Origin: Actinoallomurus sp045806665
GTDB lineage: Bacteria > Actinomycetota > Actinomycetes > Streptosporangiales > Streptosporangiaceae
Assembly: GCA_045806665.1 (NCBI GenBank)
Contig: JBJMIW010000434.1
Coordinates: 1-16,225 of the forward strand
Reading direction: 5' to 3'
DNA: 16,225 bases
Below are positions 1 through 7,915 of this stretch, piece by piece (the stretch's first letter is position 1; every line of letters starts with the position of its first letter). The notes beneath the pieces were generated by a model. It was not told the origin of the DNA. It did no database searches and saw only the letters and a program-made list of their open reading frames with translations. The translations under genes and the position numbers were made by a program.

Positions 1-197
1 GAAGGTACGAGGCGATGTGTCAGCACCAGCCCCCGTGCCCGGCCGCGGACGCTCCGGACCGCGGCGGGGCAGGTTTCGCGTCCCCGGCGGAGGGGCGGCG
101 GTTGAATCGGCTCACCCTCTCCAGCCCCCCTATGAGCGCGCCGCGGCGGCCTGAGCCTCCGTCGCCATCGGTCGCGCTCGGCCCCGGGAGCGGCAGC

Positions 198-683
198 ATG
201 CATCGGCGGCACGGGCCGAATGCCGCCGTGCACAGCGGCGAGTCCGCCCGCCCTCCCACAGGGGCGGGGAGCGGTCAGGACAACATCGCCTCTTGGCCGC
301 TCCCCCTAAGCAGCGCCGCGGTGCGTCCGGCCCGCCGGCTCGCCGGCGAACAGCTGGAGGACTGGGGCTTCGGCCACCAGCGTTACACCGCCGAACTCCT
401 CGTCAGTGAGCTCGTGACCAACGCGATACGCCACGCGTACGGCGAGATCCGCCTCACCGTACGTCTCCACGGGGGCACGCTGCGGTTCGAGATCCATGAC
501 GAGGCCGCCGAGTCGGTACCCCTCGTGCGACCGGCCGGCGAGAACGACGAAGGCGGCCGCGGGCTCTACCTGGTCGGCATGCTGTCCAGCCGCTGGGGAG
601 CCACCCGTACGACGACCGGGAAGACCGTCTGGTTCGAACTACCGGCGAACCGGCCGCCTCGCGACAACGACCCCGAGACGTAA
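198..683 (+). CDS. ATP-binding protein, RsbW-like anti-sigma factor / GHKL kinase family
   Basis: Likely a serine-kinase-type ATP-binding regulator (HATPase_c_2 / RsbW-like), a family that in actinomycetes usually inhibits a sigma factor or phosphorylates an anti-anti-sigma factor. The sequence shows the N-box ELVTNAIRHA, a degenerate G1 region (HDEAAE followed by a Pro) and the G2 box GRGLYLVG. No transmembrane segment is visible. The start is uncertain. I chose the ATG at 198 because GGGAG lies 7 nt upstream and the resulting 161 residues suit the family. The frame stays open to an ATG at 15 (222 residues, GAAGG 9 nt upstream), but those extra 61 residues are low-complexity and Pro/Gly/Arg-rich. 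The gene stands alone and converges on the regulator at 858-2942. Its partner sigma factor or antagonist is not in the window. The family call is firm; the cellular role is inferred. Confidence 0.8.
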   Translation: MHRRHGPNAAVHSGESARPPTGAGSGQDNIASWPLPLSSAAVRPARRLAGEQLEDWGFGHQRYTAELLVSELVTNAIRHAYGEIRLTVRLHGGTLRFEIHDEAAESVPLVRPAGENDEGGRGLYLVGMLSSRWGATRTTTGKTVWFELPANRPPRDNDPET

Positions 684-731
684 GGGAGGTGCCAGCGAAA
701 CTGAAAGCGATACCCGTTTGATGCCTCGCAA

Positions 732-789
732 GGATCCGGGGGTCGGAGGCGGGCCCCCTCGCCAGGACGCTCCCCGTGCCCCCGGATCC
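732..789. terminator. long inverted repeat between convergent genes, candidate bidirectional terminator
   Basis: GGATCCGGGGG at 732-742 is perfectly inverted as CCCCCGGATCC at 779-789, giving an 11-bp stem around a 36-nt loop that contains a smaller GAGG/CCTC hairpin. It lies in the 174-bp gap (684-857) between two convergent genes, where a bidirectional terminator is expected. No T-tract follows on either strand, which is common in GC-rich actinomycetes. An 11-bp direct repeat, GCCAGGACGCT, occurs at 761-771 and 817-827. Nothing coding was recognised in the gap. Confidence 0.45.
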
Positions 790-857
790 GCCCGCAGCAG
801 GCGCGCTGCTCCCGGCGCCAGGACGCTAACCCCGCGCCGTACCGTCCCGCTGCACGC

Positions 858-2942
858 TCAGCCGGCACCCGCCATGGCCGGCTCGTCCTCCTCCAGCGCC
901 ATGGCGATCGCTCGATCCAGACCTAGCCGCGAGCCGCGCCGGAAGGCGTCGGTGTACGCCCGTTCGCCCAGCACATGGCGCGTGTGCGCCACACAGCGCC
1001 GATGAGACTGCTCGCTGTAGCGCACCGCGATCGGGGAGGCGTGAAGGTCCCGCCACACCGCGTCGGCCGCGCCGAGCAGGTGAGCCGCGCGCAGGGGGTC
1101 GCCCCGTGCGCCGGCGGCCCACGCCATCACCTCCAGGAACTGCGTCAGCCCCCAGTTGTCGTTGATGACCGCCCAGGGAATGGCCACCTGGCGCATCATC
1201 GACTCCGCCCGGTTCAAGTCGCCCATGCTCCAGGCCGCGAGGCCCACGCCGAACTGCCCGTACGTCCGGAACAGCGAGGCGTTGCGCTCGTTGCACAGGT
1301 CGATGAGCTCCTCGCCCAGGACGGCTGCCTCGGCCGGGACCGTCGCCGAGCCGTACACCGAGGTGAGGTACAGGTTGAGGCAGAGGGCGTGGACGTCGCC
1401 GAGCGCGCGGTGGTGCCTCCGTGCCTGTGCCAGCAGCGCGCATCCCCGGTTGGGATCACCGCCGGAGCACTCCGCCACGCCGGCGATCTGCAGGGCGGAG
1501 GCGAGGGCCGACTCGTCGCCCGTCCGTTCCGCGAGCGCGTGGCACTCGTCGATCGCCGCCCGGGCATGCGCGTGATCGCCCTGGTAGAGGGCGATCAGGG
1601 CGTTGGCCCACAGGGCGGGGATCCGTGCCGGATCACCGCCGGGCGTGAGGGCCAGCCCCCGATCCAGCCAGTACCGTCCCTCGGTGAGGGTGCCGGTCGT
1701 CACCCAGTACGCCCACATGGCGGAGGCCATCTCCAGGCCGCCCGCGGGATCGTGCGTGTAGCACGCGTCGAGGGCGATCCGCAGGTTGGAGATCTCGATC
1801 TGCAGCGTCCACATGCGGCACACCTGGTCGGGCACGACCCGGTCGATGCGGTTGGCCTCGGCCAGCCGCCGGTAGTACGCGGAGAAGTCGTGGGAGAGCC
1901 GGGTCTCCTCCTCGGGCGACAGGTGCTCGCGGCCGTACGCGCGGATGCTGTTCAGCATCCGGTACCGCGTCCTGGGGCCGAACTGATCGGTGTTGAGCAC
2001 CGACTTGTCCACCAGCCCGGCGATCAGGTCCAGGACGTCCTCGCGGGCGATGCCGTTCCTCCCGCAGATCTCTTCGGCGGCGTCGAGGTCGGCTCCGCCG
2101 GGAAAGGTGGCCAGGCGGTCCCACAGGAGTCGTTCGGGGGGAGAGCACAGGCCGCGGCTCCAGTCCATGGTGGCGCGCAGGGTCTGATGCCGTGGCAACG
2201 CGGTGCTGCTCCCGCCGGTGAGGACGGCGAATCGGTCGTCCAGTTCACGCAGGAGCCGGTCGGTGGAGATGGTGCTCAGGCGGGCGGCGGCCAGTTCGAT
2301 GGCCAGCGGGATGCCGTCGAGGTGCTGGACGATGCGAGCGACCGTGGCGGCGTTGGCGGCGGTGACGGTGAATCCCGGGCGTACGGCGGCGGCCCGGTCG
2401 GTGAACAGCCGCACCGCCTCCCGCCGCGCCACCCTCCGGGGCGGCTCGTCAGGGGCGGGGACCGCCAGGGACGGCACCGGGAGCAGCCGTTCGCCGCACA
2501 CTCTGAGCGTCTGCCGGCTGGTCACGAGGATCCGCAGCCGCGACGTGCCGCGCAGGAGCCGGTCGACCAGAACGGAGCACAGCGGCAGCAGATGCTCGCA
2601 GTTGTCCAGGACGAGCAGCATCCGTTTGTCCGCCAAATGATCCAGCAGTACCGAGCTGCGGGGACGATCCGTCTCCCGGAGTCCGAGCGCCGCGGCCACC
2701 GTGGATTCGAGCAGGCCGCCGTCCTGCAGGTCGGCCAGTTGGATCACCTGCGCCCCGTCGGGGTGGCCGGCCCGCAGCACCTCGGCGGCACGCCGCGCCA
2801 GCCGGGACTTGCCGACACCGCCCGCACCGGTGAGCGTCAGCAGCCGGGTACGCGTCAAAAGCCGCCTGATGTCGGCGAGTTCCTGCCGACGTCCGACGAA
2901 GGTCGAGTCGTCGCCGTTCCCGCTAGGACTCTGGTGCGTCAT
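858..2942 (-). CDS. NB-ARC (STAND-type) ATPase regulator lacking the LuxR DNA-binding domain
   Basis: A 694-residue signal-transduction ATPase of the AfsR/LuxR-associated NB-ARC kind. After a short N-terminus, FVGRR (residues 15-19) opens the nucleotide-binding domain, with Walker A GAGGVGKS at 39-46 and Walker B LLVLDN at 109-114, followed by CEHLLP and a sensor-like VTSRQ. Beyond about residue 330 it is an all-helical TPR-like region. The whole length aligns by eye with the neighbour at 2923-5283, including the late motif DRAIA.AL, but the protein ends there, where the neighbour continues into a LuxR helix-turn-helix. No such domain is found in other frames downstream. The start ATG overlaps the end of the upstream gene by 20 bp and has no strong ribosome site, so translational coupling is likely. 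It may act through its partner or as a decoy; this is inference. Confidence 0.85.
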   Translation of the reverse strand: MTHQSPSGNGDDSTFVGRRQELADIRRLLTRTRLLTLTGAGGVGKSRLARRAAEVLRAGHPDGAQVIQLADLQDGGLLESTVAAALGLRETDRPRSSVLLDHLADKRMLLVLDNCEHLLPLCSVLVDRLLRGTSRLRILVTSRQTLRVCGERLLPVPSLAVPAPDEPPRRVARREAVRLFTDRAAAVRPGFTVTAANAATVARIVQHLDGIPLAIELAAARLSTISTDRLLRELDDRFAVLTGGSSTALPRHQTLRATMDWSRGLCSPPERLLWDRLATFPGGADLDAAEEICGRNGIAREDVLDLIAGLVDKSVLNTDQFGPRTRYRMLNSIRAYGREHLSPEEETRLSHDFSAYYRRLAEANRIDRVVPDQVCRMWTLQIEISNLRIALDACYTHDPAGGLEMASAMWAYWVTTGTLTEGRYWLDRGLALTPGGDPARIPALWANALIALYQGDHAHARAAIDECHALAERTGDESALASALQIAGVAECSGGDPNRGCALLAQARRHHRALGDVHALCLNLYLTSVYGSATVPAEAAVLGEELIDLCNERNASLFRTYGQFGVGLAAWSMGDLNRAESMMRQVAIPWAVINDNWGLTQFLEVMAWAAGARGDPLRAAHLLGAADAVWRDLHASPIAVRYSEQSHRRCVAHTRHVLGERAYTDAFRRGSRLGLDRAIAMALEEDEPAMAGAG

Positions 2943-5283
2943 CGTGATCGTCGCCCGTGCGGGCGCCTCCAGCGAGGGTCCGTTTCTGCCCGACCCATGC
3001 CGCGATCTGGGCGCGGGAGTTGAAGCCGAGTTTGTTCAGGATGTGCTCGACGTGGCCCTCGGCGGTCCGCTGCGCGATCACGAGTTCGGCTGCGATGTCC
3101 TTGTTGCTCATACCCTTCGCGACCAGGTGCGCGATCTCCGTCTCCCGGCGGGTCAGGGATGATGTGTCGGCACCGGTGGCCGAGGGCCGATGCTCGCCCA
3201 GTGCGTAGGCGATCGCTCTGTCGATCGACATCTCGGAGCCCTCGCCACAGGCCGTCGCGAAGGCCCGGTCGCCCATCGCCACCCGCGTGCGGGACTCGCA
3301 CTCCTCGTGGTAGCCGGCCAGATGGCCGTAGCCGGACAGCGGCGCGCCGATCATCTGCCAGGTGGTCCGCAGGATGCCCAGCAGCCGGGCCGCCCGCGGG
3401 TATCGCTCGTCCGCCGCGGCGATCCAGGCGAGGACCTCCAGGTTGACCCCCATCCCCAGCGGGTCGCCGAGGTCCCGGTTGAACCGCAGGCTCTGCTTCT
3501 CCAGCTCTGCGGAGCGCTTCAGATCGCCCTGCCGCCACAGGTCCACACCGAGCGCCATCATCGCGTACGCCTTGTGCCAGCGCTCACCGTCGGCGTCGCA
3601 GACGGCCAGGCCCTCCTCCCCGGACGCGATGGCGGACCGGGAGTCTCCCTGGAAGGAATAGGCCAGGGAGAGCCGGACGAGGCCGAGGGCCAGGCCCCCC
3701 GGGTCGCCGGTCTCCCGGTGGCCGGCCACCGCCTTCTCGTAGCACTGGATCGCGCTGTCGGAGTCCCCTCCGCTCATCGCGATCATTCCGCGGAAGAGCG
3801 CCACATACGCGTGCACGGAGGGCAGCCCGAGGCGGTCCGCGATGCCCTCGGCCTCCTCCAGCATGCCCAGGGCCGGATCGGGTTCGGCCTGGATGATGGC
3901 CAGCCAGGCGTTGGCCCACAGCGCGTCGGCCCGCCGTGCGACCGGGTCCTTCTCGGCGGCCAGCCCGCGATCGAGCCAGCCGCGTCCCTCCGTGAGGTAG
4001 TAGCTGGCGATCCAGTGATACAGCAGGTCGGTGGCCATCTCCAGGCCGACCGCGGCCTGACCGGGCCTGCTGAAGGAGTACTCCAGCGCCGCGCGCAGGT
4101 TGGGGTGTTCGATTCGCAACCGGACCAGCCAGCCGACCTGGTCCGGTCCGAAGAGGCGACGCCGCGCCTCGGCGGCGAGTCCGCGGTAGTAGTCGCGGTG
4201 ACGGCGTTGGATGAGGGGTTCGGAGCCGGAGACGGCCAGGCATTCCCGGCCGTACTGCCGGATGGTGTCCAGCAGCCGGTACCGCACGGTGTGCGGGTAC
4301 TCCTCCCTGATCAGCACTGACTTGTCGACCAGTCCGACCAGCAGATCGAGGACCTCGTCCCGGGCGATGCCGTCGCCGGCGCAGACCTGCTCCGCGGCGT
4401 CCAGGTCCAATCCGCAGGAGAACACCGACACCCGCGCCCAGAGCAGCCGTTCGGCCTCGGTGCACAGGCTGTAGCTCCAGTCGATCGAGGCTCGGAGCGT
4501 CTGATGCCGTGGCAGGCCTGCCGGTGATCCGGAGGTCAGCAGCCGGAACCGGTTGTCGAGCCGGTCCAGCAGCTGCTGCACCGACAACGCCCGCATCCGT
4601 ACGGCGGCGAGCTCGATCGCCAGCGGCAGCCCGTCCAGCCGCCGACAGATCCGCTCGACGGTCTCACGGTTCTCCTCGGTGACTGCGAAGCCGGGCACCA
4701 CGGCCTCGGCGCGCTCGGCGAACAACCGCATCGCGTCGCCGGCCGTGCCGCCGGCCTCCGGGCCGGTGACCGGCAGCGCCGGCACCGACAGGGTCTGCTC
4801 GCTGGCGATGCCCAGCGGCTGACGGCTGGTCGCCAGGATCCGCAGCCGGGGTGCCGCGCGCAGCAGCCTCTCCACCATCAGGGTGCACTCCGGCAGCAGG
4901 TGTTCGCAGTTGTCCAGGATCAGCAGGGCCTGGACGTCACGGAGGCGGTCGATCAGCACCTGCAGGGCGGGGCGGGCCGAAGCATCACAGATCCGCAGTG
5001 CCTCGCACACCTCTGGGACCAGAAGATCAGGGTTGTCCAGCTCGGCGAGTTCGACCAGCCATACGCCGTCGGGGAAGGCCCGGCGCACTGCCGCGCCCGC
5101 ACGGGCGGCCAGCCGGGTCTTGCCGACCCCGCCGACGCCGGTGAGCGTGATCAGCCGTGAGGTGGACAGCAGTCGTTTGACCTCGGCCACCTCGTGCCGA
5201 CGTCCAACGAAACTTCTCACCTCGGCCGGCAGACGTGGGCCGCCCGGCCGGGGCGCGCCCTGGTCGGAGTTCGGAACATCCAT
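2923..5283 (-). CDS. LuxR-family transcriptional regulator with NB-ARC ATPase and TPR-like domains
   Basis: A 786-residue ATP-dependent transcription regulator. The order is: a 24-residue leader; an NB-ARC domain opening at FVGRRHE, with Walker A GVGGVGKT at 49-56 and Walker B LLILDN at 120-125; a winged-helix/arm region around 270-370 (for example HQTLRASIDWSY); a long helical TPR-like region to about 690; and a C-terminal LuxR/GerE helix-turn-helix at about 710-768 (LTRRETEIAHLVAKG, then SNKDIAAEL and RTAEGHVEHILNKLG). Proteins of this build oligomerise on ligand and ATP binding and activate nearby genes. The ligand and target genes are unknown. GAGG lies 9 nt upstream of the ATG. The promoter should be in the 168-bp gap 5284-5451. 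It is first in a two-gene operon with the HTH-less paralogue. The family call is firm; the targets are not known. Confidence 0.92.
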   Translation of the reverse strand: MDVPNSDQGAPRPGGPRLPAEVRSFVGRRHEVAEVKRLLSTSRLITLTGVGGVGKTRLAARAGAAVRRAFPDGVWLVELAELDNPDLLVPEVCEALRICDASARPALQVLIDRLRDVQALLILDNCEHLLPECTLMVERLLRAAPRLRILATSRQPLGIASEQTLSVPALPVTGPEAGGTAGDAMRLFAERAEAVVPGFAVTEENRETVERICRRLDGLPLAIELAAVRMRALSVQQLLDRLDNRFRLLTSGSPAGLPRHQTLRASIDWSYSLCTEAERLLWARVSVFSCGLDLDAAEQVCAGDGIARDEVLDLLVGLVDKSVLIREEYPHTVRYRLLDTIRQYGRECLAVSGSEPLIQRRHRDYYRGLAAEARRRLFGPDQVGWLVRLRIEHPNLRAALEYSFSRPGQAAVGLEMATDLLYHWIASYYLTEGRGWLDRGLAAEKDPVARRADALWANAWLAIIQAEPDPALGMLEEAEGIADRLGLPSVHAYVALFRGMIAMSGGDSDSAIQCYEKAVAGHRETGDPGGLALGLVRLSLAYSFQGDSRSAIASGEEGLAVCDADGERWHKAYAMMALGVDLWRQGDLKRSAELEKQSLRFNRDLGDPLGMGVNLEVLAWIAAADERYPRAARLLGILRTTWQMIGAPLSGYGHLAGYHEECESRTRVAMGDRAFATACGEGSEMSIDRAIAYALGEHRPSATGADTSSLTRRETEIAHLVAKGMSNKDIAAELVIAQRTAEGHVEHILNKLGFNSRAQIAAWVGQKRTLAGGARTGDDHDDAPES

Positions 5284-5420
5284 GAGAAGCCTCGCGCCGG
5301 CTCCTGACCGACGGGATGTGCAGCAGGGAGCCGGGACGCTACGCAGGCGGGGTTGTCTCCGCAGGTTGCGATACGGCGGTTACTCTAGGCGATTCTCCGT
5401 GAAATCGGCTTCTAAACAAC

Positions 5421-5445
5421 GTCGGCCGAGATCTTTCGGCTGTGG
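5421..5445 (-). terminator. possible terminator hairpin after the SDR gene
   Basis: Just past the SDR stop, reading the minus strand, CAGCCGA and TCGGCCG form a 7-bp stem (one G-U pair) around AAGATC. It is followed by ACGTTGTTT, a mild T-rich run. The rest of the gap (5284-5451) must hold the promoter of the regulator pair. A weak -10-like TAGAGT is visible on the minus strand near 5385-5395, but no convincing -35 was found at normal spacing. Confidence 0.3.
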
Positions 5446-5451
5446 CCGAGC

Positions 5452-6180
5452 TCACATGAAGCGCCCGCCGGCGATTTCCAGGACGGCGCCGGTCATGTAG
5501 CTCGACAGGTCCGAGGCGAGGAAGAGCGCGACGTTCGCGACCTCCTCCGGCTCGCCCGCGCGTCCCATCGGGATCTCCCGCATCTTCCCCTCCCAGACGT
5601 CCGCCCGCATCGCCTCCGTCATCGTCGTCCTGATCAGTCCCGGCTGCACCGCGTTGACGCGTACGCCCAGGTAGGCGAGCTCCTTGGCGGCGGCCTTGGT
5701 CATGCCGACGATCCCCGCCTTCGCGGCGCTGTAGTTCGTCTGGCCGGCCATCCCGACCTTGCCGGAGATGGACGAGACGTTCACGATCGCCCCTCGGCGG
5801 CGTTCCCGCATGATCAAGGAGGCGGCCCGGGTGCCGTTCCACGTCCCGCGCAGGTGGACGTCGATCACGGCGTCGAAATCCTCCTCCGTCATCTTCCGCA
5901 TCGTGGCGTCCCGGGTGATCCCCGCGTTGTTCACCATGACATCCAGCCCGCCGTACTCCGCCACGCACCGATCGACCAGCGCCGACACCTCCGCGGCCGA
6001 GGTGACGTCGCAGCCCACGGCGATTCCGCCGACCTCCTTCGCCGCGGCCCGGGCGGCGTCGAGGTCGCGGTCGCCGATCACGACCCGGGCGCCGTTCTCG
6101 GCGAACACCCGCGCCGTGGCCAGCCCGATGCCCTGTGCCGCGCCGGTGATCACGGCGCTCCGTCCCTCCAGCAGCCCCAC
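5452..6180 (-). CDS. SDR family oxidoreductase, FabG-like 3-oxoacyl/3-hydroxyacyl reductase
   Basis: A 242-residue classical short-chain dehydrogenase, close to FabG in length. It shows the cofactor motif TGAAQGIG (12-19), NNAG (84-87) and the catalytic residues S137, Y150 and K154 in SSISG and YSAAK. The acidic D37 in IGDRD at the end of the second strand suggests NAD(H) preference. The position usually held by the relay Asn is in VHLRG, as in many hydroxyacyl- or hydroxysteroid-type members. The probable reaction is NAD(P)-dependent interconversion of a 3-oxo and a 3-hydroxy acyl thioester; the substrate is unproven. I chose the GTG at 6180 because AGGAGG lies 4 nt upstream and the protein then begins exactly at the Rossmann fold. 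The frame runs on to 6363, but that extension is Arg/Ser-rich and overlaps the divergent gene. It is divergent from the acyl-CoA dehydrogenase, which supports a shared lipid pathway. Confidence 0.9.
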   Translation of the reverse strand: MGLLEGRSAVITGAAQGIGLATARVFAENGARVVIGDRDLDAARAAAKEVGGIAVGCDVTSAAEVSALVDRCVAEYGGLDVMVNNAGITRDATMRKMTEEDFDAVIDVHLRGTWNGTRAASLIMRERRRGAIVNVSSISGKVGMAGQTNYSAAKAGIVGMTKAAAKELAYLGVRVNAVQPGLIRTTMTEAMRADVWEGKMREIPMGRAGEPEEVANVALFLASDLSSYMTGAVLEIAGGRFM

Positions 6181-6259
6181 GGCTCCTCCTGCACCTCGGC
6201 GCGCGATATCACCGTCATGTTCGCACGTCGATACGGTAAAAGGCCGAGGAGGCCCCGCT
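6181..6259. promoter_or_regulatory. shared divergent promoter region of SDR and acyl-CoA dehydrogenase
   Basis: This 79-bp gap must carry promoters for both divergent genes. Ribosome sites are clear at both ends: AGGAGG for the SDR and GAGGAGG (6246-6252) for the dehydrogenase. The centre has an interrupted inverted repeat, ACCGT at 6211-6215 and ACGGT at 6233-6237, about the width of a regulator half-site pair. The second arm merges into TACGGTAAAA, which could serve as a -10-like element. No specific regulator can be assigned. Confidence 0.4.
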
Positions 6260-7414
6260 ATGCCCGAACTGACCGAAGAAGAACGCGCCATCGTCGATGT
6301 CGTCGCCGACTTCGTGGACCGGGAGGTACGCCCGGTCGCCCGCGACCTGGAGCACGCGAACACCTACCCTGAGCAGCTCATCGAGCGCATGAAGGAGCTG
6401 GGCGTGTTCGGGCTGGCCGTCCCCGAGCCGTACGGCGAGGTCGCCGTCTCGAAACGGTGCTACGTCCTCGTCACCGAAGAGCTGGCCCGCGGCTGGATGA
6501 GCCTCGCCGGGGCCTTCGGCGGCCACACTGTCGTCTCGCACCTGATCGGCGTCTTCGGCACCGAGGAGCAGAAGCGCCGCTACCTGCCCCGGATGGCCAC
6601 CGGCGAGCTCCGCGCCACGATGGCGCTCACCGAGCCGTCCGGCGGCTCGGACCTCCAGGCGATCACGACCACCGCCCGGCGCGACGGCGACCACTACGTC
6701 GTCAACGGCGCGAAGATCTGGATCACCAACGCGCGCCGTGCGGGCCTCATCGCCCTGCTCTGCAAGACCGACCCCGACGCCACCCCACGGCACTGCGGCA
6801 TCAGCATCCTGCTCGTCGAACCGGGGCCCGGGCTGACCGTCTCCCGTGACCTGCCGAAACTCGGGTACAAGGGCGTCGAGAGCTGCGAGCTGGCGTTCGA
6901 CGACCACCGGGCGCCCCTCGACGCCGTGCTCGGCGGCGCCGAGGGCCGTGGATTCGCGCAGATGATGCGGGGCCTGGAGGTCGGCCGCATCCAGGTGGCC
7001 GCGCGGGCGCTCGGCGTCGGCCGCGCCGCGCTTGAGGACTCCCTGCGGTACGCCCAGGAGCGCGAGGCGTTCGGCCGGCCGATCTGGCAGCACCAGTCGA
7101 TCGGCAACTACCTCGCCGACATGGCGACCCGGCTACGGGCCGCGCAACTGCTCACGCTGGACGCCGCCGACCGCCTGGACAGTGGTGAGCGCTGCGACCT
7201 GGAGGCCGGCATGGCCAAGCTGTACGCCTCCGAGGCCGCGATGCGCATCGCCCTCGATGCCGTCCGCATCCACGGCGCGGCCGGCTACTCCACCGAGTTC
7301 GACGTCGAGCGGTACTTCCGCGACGCCCCGCTGATGATCGTCGGCGAGGGCACCAACGAGATCCAGCGGAACGTCATCGCCAAGCAGCTGATCGACCGCT
7401 ACAAGATCCGTTAG
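6260..7414 (+). CDS. acyl-CoA dehydrogenase
   Basis: A 384-residue FAD-dependent acyl-CoA dehydrogenase that introduces the alpha-beta double bond into an acyl-CoA and passes electrons to ETF. The three-domain family layout is complete. The N-terminal helical domain starts ELTEEERAIVDVVADF. The middle beta domain holds the flavin-contact motifs ALTEPSGGSD and KIWITNA. The C-terminal helical domain holds QEREAFGRPI and the signature GEGTNEIQRN, whose first Glu (about residue 363) is at the usual catalytic-base position. The length is normal. The ATG at 6260 has GAGGAGG 7 nt upstream and begins at the conserved first helix. The same frame is open back to 5759, but that part runs antisense to the SDR gene and is not real. 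Chain-length specificity cannot be read from sequence. It is divergently paired with the SDR and ends convergently on the 7471-7887 gene. Confidence 0.95.
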   Translation: MPELTEEERAIVDVVADFVDREVRPVARDLEHANTYPEQLIERMKELGVFGLAVPEPYGEVAVSKRCYVLVTEELARGWMSLAGAFGGHTVVSHLIGVFGTEEQKRRYLPRMATGELRATMALTEPSGGSDLQAITTTARRDGDHYVVNGAKIWITNARRAGLIALLCKTDPDATPRHCGISILLVEPGPGLTVSRDLPKLGYKGVESCELAFDDHRAPLDAVLGGAEGRGFAQMMRGLEVGRIQVAARALGVGRAALEDSLRYAQEREAFGRPIWQHQSIGNYLADMATRLRAAQLLTLDAADRLDSGERCDLEAGMAKLYASEAAMRIALDAVRIHGAAGYSTEFDVERYFRDAPLMIVGEGTNEIQRNVIAKQLIDRYKIR

Positions 7415-7441
7415 TACTCGACGCCGCTCATGCTCTTCGTG

Positions 7442-7457
7442 CCGCCGGCGACGGCGG
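7442..7457. terminator. GNRA-capped hairpin between convergent genes
   Basis: CCGCCG (7442-7447) pairs perfectly with CGGCGG (7452-7457) across a GCGA loop, a stable GNRA-type tetraloop. It lies inside the 56-bp gap between the convergent acyl-CoA dehydrogenase and the last gene of the hydrogenase operon. No T-run follows. A short terminator usable from the + side is plausible. Confidence 0.45.
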
Positions 7458-7470
7458 GTGAGAAGTGCTT

Positions 7471-7887
7471 CTAGCCGGCCTGGTCGCCGGGCGGCATCTG
7501 CGGGCTCTCCTCCTCCACCGTCTCGTGGGGGCCCACACCGGTGCCGTGCTCCGCGGTCGGCTTGCCGGCCGGACGGTCGGCCCCCTTCGTGCCGGCGGGT
7601 TCGCGGCTGGGCTCCTGCTGACGGGCCGCGATCTCCTCCGCCCGGGCGCTCTCGCTCGTGCCGACGTCCAGCGGGGTCCGCGCGTTCATGTCCGTCGACG
7701 GGACGCCCTCTTCCTCCTCCTTGGACGGGACGCGGCCCGGCCACTGTGGCTCGGGCGGCGGCGTTTCGAAGGCCTTGTCGCCGGCGCGCTTGGCCTCCTC
7801 GCTCGCGGTGCCGACGTCGGGCGCGAAGCCGTGCTCTTCGTCCTCAGGGAAACGGCCCGGGTGGTCGGCGCCCTCTGCTTCCTTCAT
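7471..7887 (-). CDS. acidic, probably disordered 138-residue protein of unknown function
   Basis: I do not recognise the family. The protein is rich in Glu, Pro, Gly, Ala and Asp, has no hydrophobic segment and no cysteine, and is probably disordered and cytoplasmic. It contains an internal duplication: PGRFPEDEEHGFAPDVGTAS (residues 10-29) is matched by a longer copy at 50-82 that starts PGRVPSKEEEEG and ends PLDVGTSES. The ATG at 7887 has GAAGGGG 11 nt upstream (spacer ATGTCTCAGG). It starts 28 nt after the hypE stop on the same strand, so it could be the last gene of the hydrogenase operon, but nothing in it indicates a role in hydrogenase. The frame is open to 8121, but that part lies antisense-like within hypE in another frame. 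Its reality rests on the ribosome site, the repeat structure and the gap it fills. Confidence 0.65.
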   Translation of the reverse strand: MKEAEGADHPGRFPEDEEHGFAPDVGTASEEAKRAGDKAFETPPPEPQWPGRVPSKEEEEGVPSTDMNARTPLDVGTSESARAEEIAARQQEPSREPAGTKGADRPAGKPTAEHGTGVGPHETVEEESPQMPPGDQAG

Positions 7888-7915
7888 CCTGAGACATCCC
7901 CTTCTCGGATCACGG

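Noticed and set aside
15..197. Upstream ATG at 15 for the ATP-binding protein
   Set aside because: Not excluded (GAAGG lies 9 nt upstream), but the 61 added residues are low-complexity and outside the family's usual length. Kept as an alternative start only.
684..857. A possible frameshifted LuxR domain downstream of the HTH-less regulator
   Set aside because: I read the minus-strand frames past the stop and found no LTxRE or KGxSNKxIA-type motif. The domain is absent rather than shifted.
975..3023. 682-residue open frame on the + strand
   Set aside because: Antisense to the NB-ARC regulator at 858-2942; Gly/Arg/Gln-rich with no domain. A typical high-GC shadow frame.
3190..4320. 376-residue open frame on the + strand
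   Set aside because: Antisense to the LuxR regulator, which has full domain support; no motif in this frame.
5759..6259. N-terminal extension of the acyl-CoA dehydrogenase
   Set aside because: Runs antisense through the SDR gene and lacks family similarity; a strong ribosome site precedes the ATG at 6260.
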